Below are positions 44,334 to 58,254 of a stretch of DNA of 64,000 nt, one piece after another. This DNA comes from Cryptomeria japonica. Its lineage: Eukaryota; Streptophyta; Pinopsida; Cupressales; Cupressaceae. Made by a program: the position numbers and the translations under genes. The notes below the pieces were generated by a model. That model did no database searches. It had not been told where the DNA came from and was given only the letters and a program-made list of their open reading frames with translations. The stretch's first letter is position 1. The number at the start of each line of letters is the position of its first letter. The stretch lies in assembly GCF_030272615.1 (NCBI RefSeq), contig NC_081405.1:470258008-470322007 (forward strand). The letters are read 5' to 3'.

Positions 44334-46180
44334 TCAACACCTTCCTATCCCTTTTTCATCACTTTCATATCCTTTTTCTTCATCTGTCATTTCTTTCATC
44401 ATCTGCCCATTGTCATCATTTTTCATCCTCTTTATCTGAAAATGAGTCTCATTAGCTTCGTACACATTTTTCTCTGAGATGGGCTGAGCTTCTTCAACAC
44501 ACATATTAATTGATGAAGGATCAATTGTCAACCTTGATGTAACATTGTTTTTCTTAGGCTTCATAGAATTTTGTATTAGATTAGCAATTGTGTCAAATTT
44601 AGGAGCAACTAGCTGGATATTTCTTATTTTCTTTGGCAAATTCTGTTGCAGCCAAGAGGAATAAGACAATAATTTATAGATGATGCTCAAATGCTGCTGG
44701 AGGATCAAGAACAAACGGGAAGGGAGCCTCATCATGAAGTGTATCACCAGTTGGTAAAGACGGAGATTGTATTTCAGGAGAAGAATTGGGCTTAACATGA
44801 GGGGGCAATAAGATAAGAGTAGAAGGCGAATAGAGGGAATTGGCTCTTCATCATTAGGACAATTTTGAGGATCTTTGTACTCTTTTTAGTCAATTCCTTC
44901 CTAAATTGGATTTAACGACCTCTCTTTTAGCTTTCATCTCTTTTTTCTTATTTTTGGGTCAAATTTACAGGTGCTTGTAAATTTGTTTCTCTTGTTTGGG
45001 TTTTCATCATCAACTCCACCTTGAACACTTTGTTGCAAATTGGGAATTGAAACAGAGAATTGAGAAATGGTGGAAGAAGAACCTCCTTGAATGTGAATCC
45101 TCTTTCCTTGGTGGTTGTAGCTTCAAAGACCCTCTACCTTACCAATTTTTCAGACCTCTTGATAATATGATTTGTTCTCATACCTAAATCCTTCATCTCC
45201 TGACTTTCCTTATTAATAGGCGGTAAAGGTTGCACTTGAGTCTTCTCAAAATATTTGGGATCAATCAAGTCTGACTTGTCATCTTTGATCCTAGTCACAT
45301 TCCAATCTAGTCTGAATTTTCTGATCTGCTCGTTGGTGAGCCTCATCCAGCCCTTCCTTCGGACTTCAAAGTCATCATCACAATCTTCCCAGAAGTCTTC
45401 AATCTCAAGGAAGTGACAATAAACTGCATCAAGGTCTAACATACCCTTTACCATCAAAGGGAAACCTCATGGTGTAACAATATAAACTCAGTTTTACCAA
45501 TGATCACTTGATGTTCAGATCGTCAAAAAGAAGATTTGCAGATATGGATAGGAAAAGGAATACCATTTTTTCTCTTATCTGTGCATCTCTTGTTAACCTT
45601 GCCGATCTACCTCCAAAGTTTAATCAAAACAACCTTGTTATCTACATATCTCAGCAACATATATGGCTATTCATCAAAGCCTCAAATCTGCATATAGTTG
45701 AACCTCAAAAACTAGATAAATAACTCCCATACTGCTAATAAGAGTTGTTGCCTCTGGAGATATTCTGAGTTCTGTAATTCCTCTAAGCTCTCACTGTCAA
45801 CATGGTGAAACCATTATTCATTTTCCAAAAGTTATTGTAACTTTGCTCCAGTTGTAACTGCGGATAGAAATCATAGATTTGAGTTGTGTTGTCATATATT
45901 CCACTGGTGTTGAGCTCCAACCAAGTTTTCATGCTTGCAGTCATGTAAAAGAGATAGGACATGTAAAAGCACTGGTTTGGCTCAAATTGGATTAGCTGAT
46001 TATGCAGGTTATCACTAACAATACTCCCCTCACCCCCACCTCCCGGCCCACCCAATTAATGAATTGGTTACCTGCATATATGATGGTAATAAATAGACAC
46101 ATCCACTTTTTAAAGTTTTATGAATTTTTCTTTCCCATCAACTTGTTAAGGAGGATAAACATGCTGGAAACATCTTCAAC
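44334..46180 (-). pseudogene. Diverged homologue of the GE-1 ORF
   Basis: Minus-strand frames, broken by stops and frameshifts, align in order with the GE-1 ORF: KKWMCLFITIIYAG (46117-46075), SDNLHNQLIQFEPNQ, CFYMSYLFYMT (near 45960), NGFTMLTVRALRGLQ (near 45800), PYMLLRYVDNKVVLI (near 45665-45620), NGIPFPI (near 45565) and IEDFWEDCDDDFEVRRKG (near 45405-45350), then IRKFRLDW. A charged, low-complexity region (EKGYESDEKG, 44430-44334) follows, as in the GE-1 protein. Identity by eye is about one third, so this is an old, different lineage. No GE termini or hairpin array were found around it. It shows that the ORF is a protein family present in at least two distinct elements. Confidence 0.7.
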
Positions 46181-46199
46181 AAAAAGAGATCTGTGAAGT

Positions 46200-48970
46200 G
46201 CCCTGTGTAGCTGAGGCTTCCTTTCTGAAGCATTCTATCATTCATTTCACATACCTTTGATGGAAGTGATACTCTATTCGAATGCTCTTATTTCTGTTGC
46301 AAACCTTGTCGTGTTTTATCAAATATTTCACGACTTGCCTATGCTTGCACAGTTTACATGATGTCTGTCAGCACAGCAACAACCACAACATCTGACAACA
46401 TTTAATCTTATGTGCTTTGATGGATGCCTGTAACCTGTTCAAAAGCTCCCCTTCTTGTTTAGGCAAGGAGAAAGTTGGCAAAGGTCATGGAACTTGGCTT
46501 TATGCTTGCCACTATAATGCTCCTTTTTAGGTTTTTCAGGAAATATATATATTTTTTTATATTTCTGATATATAGGAACCTTAAAAATGAATTCTAAGCT
46601 AGGAAATTTGAAACTCTACGCTAATGTTCAACATCAATTCATGGTTTGCAGAATTAGTGTTAACTGCTGCCAAATGCAAATACTAAATTGTGAATGCTGA
46701 AAGTAATGTACGCAAATCAAACCCTAGGTATTATATCAGTGTAACATGATTGACTACAAAAAAAAAGTAATCTTCAGTGATGGCTGAGACAATTGTAAAG
46801 ACTGAAAAATAAACACTCGTTAACTGTTAAGCTGCATTCCCATAATAAATTCAGATTCAATTAGGATGGATTCAGCATAACTTATCTTCTGTATTTTTCC
46901 TTTGAATATTTTAAATTCGAACTAAATGGAGAAATAAACAGCTAATGCTTAAATTACCTGGCAATTGTTATTTTAGAATTACCTAGAAAACTTGAATCTC
47001 TATATAATATACAGCTAAGTGTTAAATTGTAGGCTGTGATTAGGTATAATACTACAAGGCACAGCTGCTAAGGAGAATGTACAGCTGACTGTAAATATGA
47101 TTCAACCTTGAATATCATATGGTGACCCCCCCTTTAATGCTGCAATGAATAATGGAAATGTTGCAACAGCATGTTTCAATATAAATGGTGCCCTCCAAAA
47201 TAGATATAACAGCTTTAAATATCTCTCTCTTTTTTAATTAACTGTTGCAGCTTTCTGATGCCTTTGAGACATGTTGGTGGCTGTGCAGCCAAAAATGTAT
47301 TGAAACCCTGCTAGAAAACTAGGCACATCTGAATAAAACTATATATTCTTAATAATGTTGCTGATATGACTATGATGGATAATTTTCTAGCAATTAGAAA
47401 CAAAATAACTGCAGTAATTAGGCCAAATATGATCCTTTAGTAGAGTTGCCCAAAAGCAATATGAGGGTTTTTGTCCCCAAATCTAAATTTGAATTCAAAG
47501 GGTTTTCATCTTTTAGAATTTGCCAAACAAGTGTTTTCATCTTTTAGAATTTGCCAAACAAGGGTTTTCATACTTATGCACATTTTCAAAATTTGAATTC
47601 ACAATGATGATTATGCTTCCTCAATTTGGGCTTTTGTCTTTTCATACATAGGTGCCTCTTTTGGGGCCCCCGTTTTTTCTTATCTGGTACTTGTTAAATA
47701 AATAAATAAATACAAAGGCCTTATAATGTCTCATTTAGGTGTCCTTTAATAACAACACTTAAATTGCCTTTTAATAATATTGAGCCCAAATTATACTTTA
47801 TTTCCCTTACCATGCCCCTTAGCCTACGAGAAACAGAGATAGGCTACAAGTCTTCAATCAAAATTTTCTTTTTAATGGAGAAATGACACATATCACTAAG
47901 AATCTGTCAAGTGGTATTGCAATACAGTGAGCATAGAACCATGAGTCAAAAAACAGCTTAAAGAAGGGCCCAAATTTATTTTGGGGGTCGTTGCTTGTAA
48001 ACCCCTGCACTTGGGGGCCACCTGCTTGCCAAAGCCCCTAGCCAGGATGATTCCTTGGGCATCACTATTGTGCAAGAATGTACATTCTATAAGGAGTGCT
48101 AAACATGCAAAATATACAACACATATACAACAAATAAGTGGCTACATAGAAATTTTTATCCTTCAAGTTTTTTAGGAACAAATTTGTTAAGGGTAGTGTG
48201 CAGGAGTAAATTCTCTCTTTTGTTTGCAGGGGATGATTCCCTTCTTTAGTAATCTTGAACAGAATATATCTTCTTATGTAGATTGATGGGATATACAGAT
48301 TGATTGATTTATTTGGTCTCTTGCTTCTTTTGTAATCTTCAGCAGAATTTGCCTAGTGATCATCTCAACAGCTGCTGATTGTTTACTTCTTGAAGCTGGT
48401 CTAATTTTGGCTGCATACCTTTCCTTATAATTTTTTCATGTTATATATATATATATATATTTACCACAAAAAACAATGAAGGCATTTATGAGATAAGTTT
48501 CAATCATAAATAATTTGAGGCCAAATTTAAAAGCAATGAAAAGACATTCTTGAATGAAGTAGGAGTAGAGCTCTGCCTCTGATGTTTTTGTGAGATTGAA
48601 GAGAAAAGTTTGCCTATAATAATGTAGAGATATGAGGTAAATGAGATCTTGTGAACCATCTAGCAGAATGCAGTGAACAGCATGCAACTGTGCAAAGATA
48701 ATGTTGGGGATCATAAAATTACTCACAATTAAATTAATAATTAACAGAAACTGGCATAGAATTTTTCAAGGCATTCATCCTTCACCTATTAATCTTTAAA
48801 ATAGATCAATGATCAACTTCACCACAATAATCTAGCATTATGTGGGTATCTACAATAAGAGATTCCTCCACTTGATTTATTAAAGACTGTTTTAACAAAC
48901 CCTTCTTATCTATCACCTTTTTCATTATTTAATCCTTAGCAAATTTCTAACAACCATTTAACTGAAATAA
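46200..48970. other. Unrecognised stretch
   Basis: No gene or domain recognised on either strand. It could contain the 5' part of the element that carried the pseudogene at 44334-46180, since that lies on the minus strand. It includes a two-copy 33-bp tandem repeat (TTTTCATCTTTTAGAATTTG, 47502-47570) and a short (AT)n at 48443-48462. Confidence 0.4.
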
Positions 48971-49989
48971 CCTTCAGTGATAATATTTTTGATGAAGTGG
49001 TAAATCACACAACACACAACAACACAGATTTGCAGATGAAAATCTGAATTCTTTATTGAAAATATCACTGTTTATATCATAGCAATATGAAAGAAACAGA
49101 GGATCAAATCCTCAATAGGCTGCAATACATTATATCTTCATTTCCAGGTTTCTAGAGCCTTCTTCCTTATTACATCTTCGGATCTGCTTCCGATTTCTGT
49201 TTTCTTCCTTTCTCATGACTCACCACCTTCCCATCATCACACCGCTACTTGAAAAATGCTCGAAAATGGTCATAAATAACCTAAGGCATCTTCAAGCATA
49301 TTTTGGGAATTGTAACTCCCAACTCCCAAAATAGGCCATTTGGGAATTCGATTGAGCTTGTCTTTTAGCTTTTTTGTTTTTTAAAATTGGTACTTAGAGT
49401 GCTCTATAATGTTGAAAATCCATAAACATATTTTCACCAATGTTGAAAATTCGTAAACATATTTTCATCAACTTTTGAGGCCAAAAATAATTGTTCATGT
49501 CCTCAAAACTCAATTTAAAAGATTTTTTGTGATTTTTGAAAACTCAATTAATAAAGATTTTCAATTCTAGAGCTAGTCATGTCTCAAAACATGCCCACAA
49601 TGTGCAATTTACCATTCTGGAGCATTGGTGAAAATTTCAAGGCCCCACTTGTTCATATTCAAACCTAGCAAAAATAGAAACCTTATTATTTTAAGACCTC
49701 TTTGAAAATTTGAAGTTCTAAACTCTTCTCCAGGACTTTAAAGGAAAGAAGCTCCATGAGTATTCACCAAACAAAATTGAAATCAATAGAAAACATTTTT
49801 TATTTTTGCGTTTTTTTCTTAAAGATGCAAGTTTGCCTTTATATGTTGGATGCTTATGCAGCAGACACTCGGGGTAATTTGAGAAGCGACCTTGTCACAT
49901 CTTTGATGTTCAAGGAAAACCAAGATGGTCAGCCTATGGCTTCAACAAACATGATAAATCTTCAAAAATCTTCCTTTCCACTTAGCTAA
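48971..49989 (-). other. Possible 3' region of gypsy element D
   Basis: Lies downstream (minus strand) of the chromodomain-proximal gypsy sequence at 49990-50173 and should contain the 3' untranslated part and LTR of D, but I could not delimit an LTR. It includes a 32-bp tandem duplication near 49410-49475 (AATGTTGAAAATYCRTAAAC). Confidence 0.3.
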
Positions 49990-50173
49990 TTATTCTTTAT
50001 ATTGACTGTTGTACTGCTGCCCACAAGGCTATTGGGGATTTCCTCTATTTCATCCTTTTCTGGAGTAGATGCCAGAATATCTCATTGTTCTTGTGTTGGT
50101 CCATCCTCCAAGCTTCCTCCTTGATACTTTGTCAAATGAGCAATGTTGAACATAGGTGAAATGTTAATTCCAT
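49990..50173 (-). pseudogene. Gypsy element D, pol C-terminal segment
   Basis: The minus strand reads INISPMFNIAHLTKYQGGSL and then EIPNSLVGSS, the segment found just after integrase in plant Ty3-gypsy pol (usual form ISPIFNVADLYEY). The frame begins exactly at the edge of element E; its upstream half is at 63103 and beyond, on the other side of E. It contains one stop. Confidence 0.75.
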
Positions 50174-51494
50174 TGTAATGTCTCCTTCTTCAACCTTGGT
50201 GTGTTGGATGGACCCCTTAGCCTATATTATTCCAGTAGGCTAATTCGGGGCTTGGTGAGAATAATTCTAATTAATTAAATTTAAGTTGTCTTACGTTATT
50301 ATTTTTTGGACATCTTTAGTTTAATTATTTATTTTTATTAAAAGATGACAATGTGCTTAAAGTTGACTTTTCAGGGGCCCAAAGTGAATTAAAAATGAAA
50401 AGCGTCACTTTATGCATTCTAAAAATAGAAGTTCTTGAATGTTTGTGGGCAGGATATAAAATGAGTTGTAAAAGGGATGAAAGAAGATCTTTGGTCATTT
50501 GTCATATTTTCTCACTGTGAAGTTTGAGCTGCATGCTCAACTCAAAACACTATGATGAAAACTTTAAAGGGTAAGTTGGCGTTGGAGATTAAAGATTTCT
50601 TCCTAGTCAATTGTGGTGGATCTAGACAGGTTTCACAATTGTGCGGAATGTTGAAAAGAATTATCTCTCCTAGTGCTACAGATTTACATGTACAATTTAT
50701 TGAAGTTCTGCTAGCAATTTTTTTTATGCAAAGATTCATGTATTTTCTAGTGTATATGGGGATTGGCAATAAAACATCTAAGTGGAATAGCTGGCTGTCA
50801 TTTGTGAGCGTATTTTCGAATTGTTGGATTGTGTTGACCATGTTGAGGGGAGGTAGCACTATTTTCTCTAGCTGCAGCTTGGGTAGGAAGAAGCGTTGAG
50901 TTTGGGAGGAGTTTGAATGCATCTGTGGGGCTGTGGGATCATATGTGAAAGGGGCACCCAGCATAAGGGAGTCAACTTGCTTGCAAGGGCATTGAAGGCT
51001 TATAAAAACCAAATGTTATCCTTTGCAGAGCCTTATAAAGGGGTTATGCCAGGTTGGGGAGTTATAAGGAGAGACGTGGGAGGTGATAGAAAGTGGTTTT
51101 GATGCCTACAATAAACCATAGCAGCTTATTCAACTTGCAACACCTTGTTATACCTGTTACACTGTCAAATCATCATTAATTTGTCATTAGACCAGCCACC
51201 AGGTCAAGCTTCATTATTCCAACAAGTTATCCAAAGTTTGAGTTCAGAAATTACTGTGTGATTCTGTTTTTTGTACACAAACCTCTGTCATTGATAATTA
51301 ACGTAATCATAAATTTATGACAGAAAATATACGGTGTGGGTTTTTTACATTTCCTTTTGGTATTTATAAGTGTTCTATTTGCATCAATCTTATATAAATA
51401 TTATTTGTCAAACATTTATTGAACACCCTTGGAATTGGCAAAGCACAAAAACCAACACTATTAAAACACAAATAGACCAGTTAAGGTCTTTACA
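50174..51494 (+). repeat. 5' LTR of gypsy E
   Basis: Starts TGTAATGTCTCC and ends GGTCTTTACA. TATA-like GGATATAAAATG near 50454. The downstream copy is similar along its whole length with many substitutions and small indels, indicating an old insertion. Within it 50552-50899 is open in one frame by chance. Confidence 0.85.
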
Positions 51495-51495
51495 A

Positions 51496-51507
51496 TGGTA
51501 TTAGAGT
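51496..51507 (+). other. Primer binding site of gypsy E (mutated)
   Basis: TGGTATTAGAGT lies one base after the LTR end; it differs at two positions from the initiator-Met type TGGTATCAGAGC. Confidence 0.65.
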
Positions 51508-51689
51508 TGGTTTTCTTGTCATCTTGTGGGAAGTTTAGTTAAAATCTGCAAGGAATCTATTATGCAGCCGGAGGGTACACACAAGTACTTTTTATAAGTT
51601 CAAATGCTGCACTAGAGAATCTTGAGATTGCAAAAGAAGCTCCTATTGCAGATCACTTTGAAGAAGGGGTTCCAAGAAACATGGGGTAA

Positions 51690-53040
51690 AAAATGAAGGT
51701 AGCACAATGCATTTGAATGATCTTAGTAGGGAACAACAGTAGTTAGTTCAATTGATGACACAAATGATGCAGAATATGAATGTGAATGAGAACAATGGTG
51801 ACAATAATGGTAATGAGGGAAACAATGGAGAAGCTGGTTATACAAATATAACAGCTGACAACAATTCCAGGGCAGCTAGTGGAGCAACATTTAGACCTTT
51901 AATACCTACATTTTTGCAAAATGAAGCTGCAGTAAGAGTAAATCAGCAAAATGTAGAAGAGCGATATGTGAATTGGCTACATGAGTCCTAGTAATTAGGT
52001 GAAGAGTTTCATGCAGCCACGTGTCTACTAGACTTTTGCCAACTCAAATTGAAAAATAGACCTGGAAGAGATAAACGCCCTCAAAACTAGGATTTACAGA
52101 GGAGGTTGGGGTAAGCTATCTATTCCCACTTTTGATGGGTCCAACAAATGCATTATTAGGTCTTGGATTCAGGAATTGGATTCCTATTTGTCATTGAGTC
52201 CCCCTTGTCAGAAACAAAGCCATTAAATATTACACTTTACACATGGAGGGAGATGCACATGAATGGTGGTAACACGACTTGTTGACACATGTACACAACC
52301 TTATTGCTTATGTAGATTCAGTCGGAGACTCGTAGATAGGTATGATTCAGACCCAGAGTTGCATTTTTTGGAGGTATCCTAGTTGAAATAGAATGGGAAT
52401 ATTAATGTCTATGTTTCAAAATTTTAGAGACTTGCTATGATGGTAACAAATGATTTATAAAGCAGATTGATGGTTCTCTTCATTGAGGGGTTAAGACTTT
52501 CAATCCTCCAACACTTCAACATGCCATTAAGAGCTAGAACCATGGAGTTTCTGCCTTGAAAGAAAAATTTCAATCTATGTGTCCTCCATAGAAAGACAAA
52601 AGACCTTTTCAAAAGGAGTGATCCAAGAAACCAAGTTTGTGAGATGAGGAAAATAATGAGTTAAGGATAAACAAGTTGTGTTTCTTTTGTATGGAGCCAT
52701 TAGAATTGGGACACGGGTGCCTAGGGAAAGGAAAGGTACATTATATTAAGGTGGTTTCTAATAGCGAGGAAGGAAAAACAAGAAATGGGTTGAGATGTGA
52801 AAGAGTGATTCAGAGGAAGAACTGGTTGATTCGTAATAGCACACTTCAGGGGGAGTTAAGGGAGGTACCATTGCTACACTTTTAGGTACACTTAGATATG
52901 ATTCTTTCAAGGTGAGAGGAGCCTTGCAAGGCGAGTGATTTACAATATTGATAGATAGTGGGGCAACTTGAAACTTCATAGATAAGGCTTTGGTGGCAAA
53001 GAGAGGCCTAAAGGTAGAGGACTTCAAACAATTTAGTGTG
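51690..53040 (+). pseudogene. Gypsy E gag and protease
   Basis: An Asn/Gly-rich N-terminus (NENNGDNNGNEGNNGE) is followed by the gag core near 52110-52330 (IPTFDGSNK-like start, RSWIQELDSYL), a degraded knuckle-like CFFCMEPLELGHGC at 52679-52720 (C-x2-C with H and C), and an aspartic protease remnant TILIDSGATLNFIDKALVAK near 52940-53000 in another frame. The active-site D-S-G-A is present. Multiple stops and frameshifts. Confidence 0.75.
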
Positions 53041-53375
53041 ATGGTTACAAACAGATTTAATATGAATTAAGGTTAGCTTTGGGTAATTATACAGTGATCG
53101 GGCGACCAATGATTTCTATGTGGTAGGCATTGGGGAGACATGTTTTAGGACTCCAGTGGTTGTATTCATGGGAAAGTACTTACGAAACTTTCAGACCTTG
53201 GAATTGAAGTTCAGAGTGGATGGGAAGAAAGTTGTTGTTCATGGGATCTCTAATTGGTGCACCCAAGATTTCATTGCAAAGAGGATGGAAAATATTTTTT
53301 TTCACGATGATGTAGTTTGGGTAGCCTAGATTTTTATTTGGAGAAAGTATACTTTAGATGGAAAGAAAGTTATGA
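53041..53375 (+). pseudogene. Gypsy E protease-RT linker
   Basis: The frame continues with a beta-rich stretch (FRTPVVVFMGKYLRNFQTLE, FRVDGKKVVVHGI), the usual region between protease and RT in plant gypsy elements. It ends near 53330-53375 where sequence with hAT character begins. Confidence 0.6.
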
Positions 53376-56300
53376 AATATGGGGACATGTCTTCAAGGTT
53401 TTCTACCTCTGTCTTTGTGTTGGGATGTCTCGTGGACAGGGGATGGCTTGGGGATATTTCCCAGTTGTCCCAAAAAGATTTCAAATGCTAAGAATAAGAA
53501 ATGTTTTGTAAACAATGGGATGGCTAGGAAATGAGGTGGGGAAATTCTTGGCTGTTCATGGGATGTGACAGGGACATCCTTCGTTCATCCTGGGGATGGC
53601 TGATTGTCCCTTAATTTCCAATGGCTTAAAAGGCCCCAAAAAACACATTTTTATTTCTTTGTGGCCCCCATGCCTCTCTAACCCTATGATGACAACACAA
53701 AACACTCCATTCATAGCATTTGACTTCATTTTTACATGAATTATTTTGTCAGCCAAGTTAGAAAGACAAAGCAATAGGGTTTAAAGGTGTTGTTGGAAAA
53801 AAGGCATTGATTAGTAACAAAGGAGAGGAGTGAGGTAGCAACTAGCAAGAGAAGTGAAAGATTTCTTTTTTTTTTAATGTTTAAAAGATGAAATTTATGA
53901 TTCTTTGTGTTCTATAAAATTTTCAGTTTTCAAATACCAAAACAAAACAAAATGAGCAACGATGGTGAGAGTAGTGGGCATTATGAGAAGGAAGCAAAAA
54001 ATGAAACCAACTTGGGGGTTTATTAGGGTGTGAGAGTGATATGGGTGAAGGGGAAGAGCCTCGAAAAAATCCATTTGAATGTGCTTCTGAAGCCAAAAAA
54101 TAAAATACAGAAGGCCCCTTTATATCTAGAAAATCTCTTCTTCAATTGGTGACAACCTTAGACAAAGAGAAAAAGAAAAATTCGGGAGGTAGTAGATTGT
54201 GGTTGTCTCACATTTGTAAAGATCATTTTAATTGGAACGATACAAGTGTGCTATTGGGTTTTATAGGCCAAGGGGTGAAGGTTTGTAAAGAGATAAAGGA
54301 CAATGAGAGGGTAGAGTGTTTTAGATTGCATGTGGAGGCAAAATCAGGGTATGGGGCTGCCAATGCAAGTACAATCTCTACAATCAGCTATTCATATGTC
54401 CTCTATGTTTGGTAGCCCTAGTGGTAGTGTTAGTGGTGATATTTAGGTTTCCACAAGATGGAAGAGGAAGACTATTTCTAGTTAGCAGCCAAATACAATT
54501 TCAAGTTTGTTCATTGTGCATGCACGAGATGTGGCATAATCCTTCATAGCCAAATTTTTCTATGCCCATGCCATTCCATTCCATGTAGCATGTTCTCCTC
54601 CTTTAAGAAAATGTTCAAAGAGATGTAGTCGCTATTGTTTCCTCATTAAACCCCCCTTGGAGAACATAAACTGCACACAACACTTCTTGACAAAGAATAT
54701 TCCAAGGTGAGTGTTGTGATGGAGGGAGTGAGATAGTGCTGGACTAGGATGGGTTGCTGTATTGTCATGGAAAGGTGGACCGATATCAGACAATGCCGTT
54801 TTCAAATGTCCAGTTGGTTCATATTTTCTTAGAGCTATTGATTGTTCTGGGATGGGCAAGGGTGCAAAATTTTAATTTCATATTTTGAGAGATGCCATAG
54901 AGGAGTTTGGTGCCTCCAATGTTGTACAGGTGGTCATTGATTTGACACGTGTGTGCAAATTAACTGGATTGATGGTGGAGGGTGCTTATAACCACATCTT
55001 TTGTACCCCTTGTGTTCTTGCATTGAACTATGCATTGAAAGACAAAGTGGTTGTAAGGCTAGAGATATTTAGATGTTTTATTTGCATGATCACACCTCTC
55101 TTGTTCTCTTCAAGACATTTTCCAAGAAGGAACTCCTGAAGCTTGTAGAGACAAGGTATGCTTGTTGTTTTATTTTGTTGGAGAGGATGCTTGAAAATTT
55201 GTAATGTTTAATTAAGAGTGGAGTAGTTGGTCTAATGCAAATACTGCAGAAGGGAAAGGCATCAAACAAGAATTCTTAATGATGATTGGTGGTCCAATGT
55301 GAGGTAAAAAATTGTTTTTAATATTTTTTAATAACTAGCTGTTTTTTATTATATTCGTAATTTTAAATTCATGGTTTGATTGCTGATTTTATTAATAAAA
55401 ATCTGATTTTAATTTTCTAAGTTGTCTTTTTTTCATATTTTTGTTTGCAGATATATTTGCTTCTTTATTTCATCAGTTGTGGATGTCCTTAGATATGCTG
55501 ATATAAGGTCGCGAAGTCTTGGAGAGATTTATGAGACTTTTGAAAATGAAGCAAGAAATTTCTAACAAGGATCCTAATTTGGGATTATATGAGCAGCAAA
55601 TTAAGGGCATTGTGATGCAGTGACAGATTGCTATGAACATCCTGCTTCATATGGCAGGGTTTGCCCTCAATCCTAAATTGAATGCACCAAAACCTTGTAG
55701 GTTGCCTATTTGCAATGATAAATAGGTGAAAGAAGGGTTTATGAAGGCCCTTGCAAAGATGTGTTCAATTGAGGAGTTGAGTTTACTTCGCACAAAATGG
55801 CTTGCCTTTACTAATCTTCGTGGTCCAACATTCAACAAAACAAAGGCGAAGATAGATAAAGCTACATCAGCTCAAAACGATCCTATTGGATGGTGGACAT
55901 GGCATAGATGCAACCTAGTTGAGAACGCTTGCTATTTGCCTCCTTTGTTAGTGTCTTTGTTGCACAGAGAAATTGGTTTGAAGTGTTGAGAAATTGGTGG
56001 CTATGCATAGTGCTTTGCAACTCTAGGATTGTAAGACTATAGAGTATCGCAAGATTCCAACTTTATGGTGGGATGTTGATACAAAGAATGCGGCCCCCAT
56101 TGAAGAGGAGATACATGATGGATTGGTTAAAGTTACTTTTGATGAGATAGCTCCTTATGCTCATAGTGGTAGTGACTTAGAGTCAGACTTTGTGTTGACA
56201 AATGTCCATTAGAGGCAGCCATCATACTTGCCATCATTTTGTTTTACAGTTTTTGACATTTGTGACTTTGTCAATTTGACCTTTGTAGTGCATACTTGTA

Positions 56301-56515
56301 GCCTTTGGGCATTTTGGTTTATTTAGTATTACTTTTTTCCAATTTTATATCATATGCATGTTGACATGAAATATGGAAGCAATTAAATATTAATTTGTTC
56401 GACTCTCATGTGAACTCTATGCCAATTATGATTAATGCTTCACACCTTTGTTAATGTTATATATATATATATATATATATATCCTTGAAATGTATTGCCC
56501 TATCCTTGTGTCCAG
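53376..56515 (+). mobile_element. hAT transposon 2, decayed, inserted in gypsy E
   Basis: Gypsy protein sequence stops near 53375 and resumes near 56540. Between them lie pieces of a plant hAT transposase on the plus strand: a BED-finger-like segment (SRLWLSHICKDHFNWN, IGQGVKVCKEI, about 54170-54300), the DUF659-type core (LRDAIEEFGASNVVQVVIDL, GLMVEGAYNHIFCTPCVLAL, 54880-55050) and a C-terminal part with KWLAFTNLRGPTF and NDPIGWWTWH (55780-55905). Repeated GGGGATGGCT/TTTCCC words at 53436-53600 are probably subterminal repeats. Exact ends and target duplication were not found. An (AT)n tract is at 56459-56481. Confidence 0.7.
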
Positions 56516-58254
56516 GAAACTTGGTGGAACAAAATAAAGCATATCATGTGGAGATCTAGTTCTTGATGGATAAGCATGTTGTGGTTTTTAGAGACATTCC
56601 CCTAAATAGGCCTCTAGAAAGAGGTTTTGAGCATTTGATTGAGCTAGAGGAGGGATGTAAGCCTATTATAAGTACTCCTTACTGTCATCCGAAGAGCCAT
56701 AAGGAAGAAATTGAGGATGCTATCAAGGAGTTGCTAGACATTGGGCACATTAGGTCTATTTCTGGTCCTTATTCTTTTTCTATAGTGTATATAAAAAAAG
56801 ATGGGACCATGAGGACGTGCATAGATTATTGTGCACTTAGTAAGAAAACAATCAAGAACAAGTGTTTGATTCCTGGTATGAAATGAATTGATTGATGAAC
56901 TTCATGGGGCAATTTATTTCCTTAAGATTGCTATTAGATAGGGATACCATCAGATTTGGATTAGAGAGGAAGATGTTCATATGATAGCTTTCTGATGCGA
57001 TTATGGACACTACATGTTCTTGGTGATGCCTTTCGTATTAACCAATGCTCCTGCTACATTACATTCTTATATGAATCATGTATTTAACAAGTAGTTACAA
57101 AAGTTCGTTGTCATTTTCTTTGATTACATCCTGATTTACAACAAGACTTGGGAAATTCACATTCGACACTAGGTTTTCAGCATTATGGAAGCATAATCAC
57201 TTTTTGTTAAGGCCTCCAAGTGTGAGTTCGACATGATAGAATTTTTATACTTGGGGCATGTGATTGATGCTAATGGAGTTGAGTTTGATCATGAGAAAAT
57301 TTAGGCCATTCTTGACTCGTTCCCACCAAAGACATTGACATAGTCGAGAGGATTCCTTGGATTATGCAACTACTATAGGAGGTTTATTAAAAGGGTGTTC
57401 ATAGTTAACAACCCCCTTGGTAAATTTAACTAAGAAGGGACCTTTTTCTCAGACAAATGCAACTTAGTAGGTGTTTTATAGGCTGAAGAAGGTGATGAGC
57501 AATTGTCCAATGCTGGCTTTTCCCAAATTTTTTTCAAACCTGTCTTAGAATGCGATGTATCAAGAGAAGGCATTGGAGTTGTGATTATATAAAATAAGCA
57601 CCCTATAGCCTTTGAGAGCTGGAATCTTAGACATGCAAAGATGCACTATTCCATGTATGACAAAAAGATACTTGTGATTATGCATGCTTTAGTGAAATTG
57701 AGATTGTATGTGGTTAGAGGGAACTTTGCAGTGATGACTGATCATAATAGCCTAAAGTACTTCCTTGAGCTGAAGGACCTAAATTAGTGGCAATCAAAGT
57801 GGGTAAGTAAAATAGAGGCTTTTGACTTTGATATCTAATTTGTGAAAGGTAAGAAAAATATAGTAGCTGATGCTTTGTCTAGAAGACCCACTTTATGCTC
57901 TATTTTAGAGACATCAGCCAATTGGAAGGTTCATTTGTAGGTTGAGTAGTCCTAAAATGCCTTGGCTTTTTTGGTTTTGGATAGAATGATTCAAGATGAT
58001 ATATACAAGTTCTTAGATGATGTCATCTATTATAGGGATAGGATTCACTTGTTTCCTTAATCAAAATTTAAAAGAAAAGATTTTGAGGGTTGTGCGTGAT
58101 TCTCCTTTAGCAAGTCATTAGGGATACTTTAAAATCTACAAGAAGGTGAAAGAGAGATTTGCCTAGAAAGGATTGAAAGATGATGTCCTTAGACATTTGT
58201 GAGTTTGTAGTTTGCTAGCATAACAAATCTGAACACAATTTTCTAGTAGGGTTG
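56516..58254 (+). pseudogene. Gypsy E reverse transcriptase and RNase H
   Basis: RT begins with HVVVFRDIPLNRPLERGFEH and contains EEIEDAIKELLDIGHIRSI, YIKKDGTMRTCIDYCALSKK and a later IYFLKI. The catalytic motif reads FFDYILIYN (near 57116-57142) in place of F-x-DD, so the second aspartate is Tyr. RNase H follows: VIIxNKHPIAFESWNLRHA, MTDHNSLKYFL and VKGKKNIVADALSRRP (near 57840-57890). There are many stops, so this is a dead polymerase. The sequence breaks at 58254 at the GGTTG duplication of GE-3. Confidence 0.88.

Noticed and set aside
44130-44477. Open plus-strand frame of 115 codons
   Set aside because: Low-complexity TTTCATC tract giving Ser/Phe/Leu repeats; the minus strand at this place belongs to the GE-ORF homologue.
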